Assembly (NCBI GenBank): GCA_964632175.1
Contig: CAZWBJ010000021.1
Coordinates: forward strand, 1-15,785
Source: JAWBSP01 sp964632175
GTDB lineage: Archaea > Hadarchaeota > Hadarchaeia > Hadarchaeales > JAWBSP01
DNA: 15,785 nt
Reading direction: 5' to 3'
Numbering within the stretch: position 1 is the first letter of the stretch; each line of letters starts with the position of its first letter. The notes beneath the pieces were generated by a model. That model saw only the letters and a list, made by a program, of their open reading frames with translations. It was not told the origin of the DNA and ran no database searches. Made by a program: the position numbers and the translations under genes. Positions 12,602 to 15,785 of this stretch are shown here, one piece after another.

Positions 12602-12888
12602 GGCGCGAGCCGGCCGTAACCCGTCTTCTGTTTTAGGCGGCATTCGACTGAGCGGGCTACCCCCGTCTCGGACGGCGCTCATAGACGGTGCTTGCCCTTG
12701 CACCCCGCGGACTGGCCGTTTCATCCCTCTCCACCCCACCTCAACTTTCGTATCATCGTCAGGGGTGGGGGGGATCGTTTCTGTTCCAGGAGCGGACCTC
12801 CCGGTCCAGCCCTTTCGGGCTCGCGGTGCCGTCTGGTGGACGGAGTTTCCTCAGGCTTTCGCCCGACGGCCGCCCACCGGCTCGCGCC
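12602..12888 (-). ncRNA. rnpB: RNase P RNA (archaeal)
   Basis: The leftward strand carries the catalytic RNA that matures tRNA 5' ends. A perfect 12-base P1 helix closes it: GGCGCGAGCCGG at the 5' end (12888-12877) pairs with CCGGCTCGCGCC at the 3' end (12613-12602). The first conserved core GAGGAAACTCCGTCC is at 12852-12838, and the last core ACAGAAGACGGGTTACGGCC at 12631-12612; together they form P4. Between them lie P8/P9-like hairpins (GGACCGGGAGGTCC; AGCCCGAAAGGGCT) and a GGTGCAAGGGCAAGCACC element of the specificity domain. Size (287 nt) suits an archaeal RNA. Several reading frames run through it and are spurious. The eS26 start lies 36 bases beyond its 3' end in the same direction. 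Confidence 0.95.
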
Positions 12889-12908
12889 AAAAAAAATTGA
12901 AATTACTA

Positions 12909-12916
12909 GGTAAATC
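12909..12916 (-). promoter_or_regulatory. Possible TATA element for RNase P RNA
   Basis: GATTTACC on the leftward strand is centred about 25 bases ahead of the predicted 5' end at 12888, the right place for TBP. The motif is weak, and a T8 run sits directly before the RNA. The same ATTTACC string recurs before eS26. Confidence 0.3.
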
Positions 12917-13007
12917 CTTCGCCCTAGTGGGTTTGACGGTGGCTTGAACCGCCCCCGTATGCCAAGCAAGTTTTTTCTTGATCACAGACCGTCTCGTTCC
13001 CCAAAGA

Positions 13008-13018
13008 CTTTTAAATAG
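13008..13018 (+). promoter_or_regulatory. TATA box for FBP aldolase/phosphatase
   Basis: CTTTTAAATAG is centred 25 bases ahead of ATG 13038, predicting a leaderless transcript. GGGGAGGG between box and gene resembles a Shine-Dalgarno sequence but would be untranscribed in that case. The remaining 12917-13007 shows no RNA or coding feature I can support. Confidence 0.55.
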
Positions 13019-13037
13019 GGGAGGGCAGTAAGACGAA

Positions 13038-14156
13038 ATGAAGACCACCATCTCCATCATCAAGTGCGATGTGGGGTCGCTGGCGGGGCACCACACCGTC
13101 CCACAACCCCTGCTGGCGATCGGGGAGAGGAGGATGAAGGAGGCGAAGGAGACCGGCCTGATAAACAGTTACTACGTGTTCCACGCGGGTGATGACCTCG
13201 AACTCCTGATGGTTCACACGAGGGGGGAGAACAACCCTGAAATCCACAAGCTCGCTTGGGAAACTTTCCAGGAGGCCGCCAAGAAGGCGCTGGATCTCAA
13301 GCTCTACGCGGCTGGACAGGACATCCTCAAGACCGCCTTCAGCGGCAACGTGAGGGGGATGGGCCCAGGCGTGGCGGAGATGGAGATAGAGGAGAGGGCT
13401 TCCGATCCCATCGTCGTGTTCGCCGCGGACAAGACAGAACCGGGGGCCTTCAACTACCCGATCTTCAAGATGTTCGCCGACCCCTTCAACACCGCCGGAC
13501 TGGTGATCGACCCCGCCATGACGGGGGGCTTCAAGTTTGAGGTCCTCGACGTTTATGAAAACAAAAAGGTGGTGATGAAGTGCCCAGAGGAGATGTATGA
13601 CCTCCTGGCGATCATCGGGACCCCCGGTGAGTACGTGATCTCGCACGTTTGGAGGGCGAGCGACAACCTCATCTGCGCGGCCACCTCCACCACTAGGCTG
13701 GCGCTGATAGCGGGTAAGTACGTGGGCAAGGATGACCCCGTTTGCATCGTTCGGGGCCAGCACGGGCTCCCGGCTGTGGGCGAGCTCCTTGCCCCCTTCA
13801 TGCACACCTTCTGGGTGGAGGGGTGGATGAGGGGAAGCCACTGGGGGCCCCTGATGCCGGTGGGGCTCAAGGACGCCAAGTGCTGCGCCTTCGACGGACC
13901 TCCTAGGGTCGTGGCCCTAGGCTTCCAGGTATCGAACGGCAAAATCGCGGAGGACGACGAGGGCAAACCGATGATTGCCGACCTCTTCGATGATCCCTCC
14001 TTCGACCTGGCCAGGAGGGAGGCCGCGGAGTACGCCGCCATGATCAGGAGGATGGGAGAGTTCGAGCCGGCCAGACTGGGCAAGGAGTCCATGGAGTACA
14101 CCACCCTCCCGAAGGTTCTGGAGAAGCTCAAGGACAGGTTCGTTCCGGCCGAGTAA
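13038..14156 (+). CDS. fbp: Fructose-1,6-bisphosphate aldolase/phosphatase (class V FBPase)
   Basis: A 372-residue bifunctional gluconeogenic enzyme that condenses triose phosphates to fructose 1,6-bisphosphate and then removes the C1 phosphate to give fructose 6-phosphate. It is a hallmark of archaea and some deep bacteria. The N-terminus (TTISIIKCDVGSLAGHH) brings the metal-binding Asp11 and His18/His19. Further metal/phosphate motifs are FAADKTEPGAFN (128-139) and GFKFEVLDV (164-172). GKYVGKDDP (226-234) holds Tyr228 and Lys231, matching the Schiff-base lysine of characterised enzymes, and GWMRGSHWGPLMPV (262-275) closes the active site. Length is full. It is convergent with cofE, with only two bases between stops. 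The fructose 6-phosphate it makes could feed the transketolase of the heptose operon. Confidence 0.97.
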   Translation: MKTTISIIKCDVGSLAGHHTVPQPLLAIGERRMKEAKETGLINSYYVFHAGDDLELLMVHTRGENNPEIHKLAWETFQEAAKKALDLKLYAAGQDILKTAFSGNVRGMGPGVAEMEIEERASDPIVVFAADKTEPGAFNYPIFKMFADPFNTAGLVIDPAMTGGFKFEVLDVYENKKVVMKCPEEMYDLLAIIGTPGEYVISHVWRASDNLICAATSTTRLALIAGKYVGKDDPVCIVRGQHGLPAVGELLAPFMHTFWVEGWMRGSHWGPLMPVGLKDAKCCAFDGPPRVVALGFQVSNGKIAEDDEGKPMIADLFDDPSFDLARREAAEYAAMIRRMGEFEPARLGKESMEYTTLPKVLEKLKDRFVPAE

Positions 14157-14158
14157 AC

Positions 14159-14899
14159 TTAGGGAAAGAGATCCTCCTCTTCAGGTCTGAGAATCTCCTT
14201 TACCTTTCCCTCCCCCTTCTCGTACGGAGCCCCCTTGATAAGGACCACGGGCTTTCCCTCCGCCGCCTCGCCCATCAGAAGAACCGCAGCGGCCGCCAGA
14301 GCATCGGCAACGCAAACCACCTTGCTCCTGAGCTCCCTCCCGTAAAGGTCCTTCCTCCCGCGGAGATCCAGAAGCGGGGAAAGACCGGAAATCCCGACGG
14401 CATGTCCCACCGCCCCTCTCCTGAAGGTTCTCCCCCAGCTGTCGGTGATGATGACCGCAACCTCCCTCCCCGTGAGTTCCCAGATTCTCCGTCTGATTTT
14501 CGCGGCGCTTGCATCGGGGTCGCGCGGCAGGACCGTCACCCTGCCCTCACCCGCGTTTGAGTGATCCACGCCCGCGTTGGCGCAAACGAAACCGTGCCTC
14601 GTCCTGCAGATGAGCACCCTCCCCGCCCTAAGCACCTGCGCCGATTCCCGGAGGATGACCTCCACCTCCCTCGGGTCCTTTCCCAACCTCCCGGCTAGGC
14701 TGAGGGCCTCCGGACCCGGCTCAACTTTTCCCAACTCCACCGTCCCCCCCTCAGCCTTTGAGACCACGCTCTGAGTCACTGCCACCACGTCTCCATCCTC
14801 AATTCCCACCCCTGCCCGCGCGGCCGCTTCCACTATGAGCTCCCCCAGATCGTCGCCCTCCTTCACCAAGGGCAGGCCCGGGAGCACGAGCAGTTGCAT
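14159..14899 (-). CDS. cofE: Coenzyme F420-0:L-glutamate ligase
   Basis: A 246-residue GTP-dependent ligase that adds glutamates to F420-0 to give the polyglutamylated deazaflavin cofactor. CofE motifs are VVSKAEG (45-51), CANAGVDHSN (106-115) with metal-binding Asp112, and VIITDSWGRTFRRGAVGHAVG (149-169) with Asp153. VKEGDD (12-17) at the N-terminus and VLIKGAPYE toward the C-terminus also fit. There is no fused FbiB-type nitroreductase domain, as expected for archaea. The ATG is 25 bases from the oppositely oriented mer, so the two promoters must overlap. The pairing makes sense because Mer uses reduced F420. F420 biosynthesis implies F420-dependent redox metabolism in this organism. Confidence 0.96.
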   Translation of the reverse strand: MQLLVLPGLPLVKEGDDLGELIVEAAARAGVGIEDGDVVAVTQSVVSKAEGGTVELGKVEPGPEALSLAGRLGKDPREVEVILRESAQVLRAGRVLICRTRHGFVCANAGVDHSNAGEGRVTVLPRDPDASAAKIRRRIWELTGREVAVIITDSWGRTFRRGAVGHAVGISGLSPLLDLRGRKDLYGRELRSKVVCVADALAAAAVLLMGEAAEGKPVVLIKGAPYEKGEGKVKEILRPEEEDLFP

Positions 14900-14924
14900 C
14901 TAATATTGACCCGAGCAAATACCG

Positions 14925-15785
14925 ATGAAATTTGGGCTGGAGCTCGTGCCCTACCACCGCACCGACGTGTGCGTGAAGCTGGCCAAGGAGGCTGAGGCGG
15001 CTGGAATTGAGCAGCTGTGGGTCTGCGAGCACTACCACAACAGGCACGTGTATTCGGTACTGACGGCCATTGCGCTTTCCACGAAAAAAATTGCGCTGGG
15101 GCCGGGCGTGACCAACCCCTACCTCACCCATCCCTCCCTCACGGCGGCCGCGGTTGCGACCCTAGATGAGATTTCGGGCGGCAGGGCGATGCTGGGGATT
15201 TCCGCGGGCGACCCCCTCTTCCTCTCAACCGTGGGAATCGAACAGAAAAAGCCCGTGACCACGGTCCGGGAAGCCGTTCTTATCATAAGCAAACTTTTGC
15301 GGGGGGAGGAGATCCACTTCCAGGGGGAGGTCTTCTCCTGCAGGGGGACGAGGCTCAGGTTCAAGCCGGCCGGAAGGATCCCCATATACATAGGGGGAAG
15401 GAGGAGGCGCATGCTCCAGCTTGCGGCGGAACTGGCGGATGGGGTTCTCCTGAACGCCAGCCACCCGGAGGATGTGAGGGAGTGCCTGGGGTACCTGGGG
15501 AAAAGCAGCCTGGAGAAGATCGTTTATTTGCCGGTGTCCTTGGGGGAGGACAGGGAGAGCGAGAGGAGGGCGGCCAGAGGGGTGGTGGCCTTCATCACCT
15601 CCTCCTCCCCCCAGCAGAGCCTGGAGAGGCACGGGATCGAGCTGGGGAAGGTTGAGGAAATCCGCTCTTGCCTGCTGGAGGGAAAGTTCCAGGAGGCGAA
15701 GGAGAAGGTTGATGAGCGGATGCTTGAGGCTTTCTCCGTCTGCGGGAGGGGAGAGCTGGAAGAGAGGATCGAGGAACTCTCCCAC
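14925..15785 (+). CDS. mer: 5,10-methylenetetrahydromethanopterin reductase, F420-dependent (partial)
   Basis: A luciferase-like TIM-barrel reductase that interconverts methylene- and methyl-tetrahydromethanopterin with F420H2. The frame is open from ATG 14925 to the window edge (287 codons, no stop); full Mer is about 320 residues. It begins MKFGLELVPY, and GPGVTNPY (59-66) contains the conserved Gly-Val region of the F420 site. LDEISGGRAMLGISAGD (80-96), the IYIGG strand, ADGVLLNASHPED, VVAFI followed by SSSPQQSLERHGI, and MLEAFSVCG all follow Mer order. The second position of the usual E-F-V-P-N start is L and the Asn is Tyr, so it is a divergent Mer; another F420-dependent family member is a lesser possibility. 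It is divergent from cofE. Confidence 0.9.
   Translation, partial: MKFGLELVPYHRTDVCVKLAKEAEAAGIEQLWVCEHYHNRHVYSVLTAIALSTKKIALGPGVTNPYLTHPSLTAAAVATLDEISGGRAMLGISAGDPLFLSTVGIEQKKPVTTVREAVLIISKLLRGEEIHFQGEVFSCRGTRLRFKPAGRIPIYIGGRRRRMLQLAAELADGVLLNASHPEDVRECLGYLGKSSLEKIVYLPVSLGEDRESERRAARGVVAFITSSSPQQSLERHGIELGKVEEIRSCLLEGKFQEAKEKVDERMLEAFSVCGRGELEERIEELSH

Noticed and set aside
12566..12739. N-terminal extension of eS26 by 58 codons
   Set aside because: These bases encode the 3' part of the RNase P RNA, including its conserved core; the translated extension shows no eS26 features.
12931..12960. GGTTCAA on the leftward strand as a tRNA T-arm
   Set aside because: The flanking bases do not form a five-pair T stem, and no acceptor, D or anticodon arm can be folded around it.
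12967..12980. CAAG-T6-CTTG as a terminator or RNA hairpin
   Set aside because: The stem is only four base pairs, the T run is in the loop rather than after it, and no rightward gene ends close by.
13011..13841. Leftward 276-codon frame opposite FBP aldolase/phosphatase
   Set aside because: Low-complexity His/Val/Glu-rich translation with no family sequence; it is the shadow of a strongly conserved gene.
1..15785. CRISPR arrays, insertion sequences, integrases or toxin-antitoxin pairs
   Set aside because: I found no regularly spaced direct repeats, transposase motifs or short toxin/antitoxin-like gene pairs anywhere in the window.

Overview
The window comes from an archaeon. The evidence is a class V fructose-1,6-bisphosphate aldolase/phosphatase, coenzyme F420 synthesis (CofE), an F420- and methanopterin-dependent reductase (Mer), eukaryote-type ribosomal proteins eL40 and eS26, an archaeal RNase P RNA, and TATA boxes placed about 25 bases ahead of start codons, as in leaderless transcription. 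The coding DNA is GC-rich with many AGG/AGA arginine codons. An uncultivated thermophilic lineage with a methanopterin C1 pathway would fit (eS26 recalls TACK or Hadarchaeota-like groups), but I cannot fix the taxon. A 100-N scaffold gap shows this is a draft assembly.

Region 1 (1-3160) is a patchy surface-polysaccharide locus. It holds the start of a leftward glycosyltransferase, a nucleotide-sugar dehydrogenase, a broken FkbM-type methyltransferase remnant, an NDP-sugar 4,6-dehydratase/epimerase, and a decayed second copy of the 3' end of the dehydrogenase. The first 300 bases are clearly AT-richer than the rest.

Region 2 (3162-9872, all leftward) is the centrepiece: a tightly packed operon for a nucleotide-activated heptose. 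In transcription order it reads PfkB-type sugar kinase (HldA/RfaE1-like), transketolase N and C subunits, HddC guanylyltransferase, HddA GHMP kinase, GmhA isomerase, GmhB phosphatase and a GT4 glycosyltransferase. Transketolase can supply sedoheptulose 7-phosphate; GmhA, HddA, GmhB and HddC then carry it to GDP-D-glycero-alpha-D-manno-heptose, and the glycosyltransferase is a candidate user. Five junctions overlap as NTGA. Homology plus Shine-Dalgarno placement indicate that hddA starts at ACG and gmhA at CTG.

Region 3 (9976-12888) is housekeeping: glutamine synthetase, divergent from NAD(P)H-hydrate dehydratase, which overlaps eL40. eL40 meets eS26 tail to tail with interlocked stop codons, and the RNase P RNA lies just upstream of eS26.

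Region 4 (13008-15785) is central metabolism: FBP aldolase/phosphatase convergent with cofE, and cofE divergent from mer, which runs off the window end.
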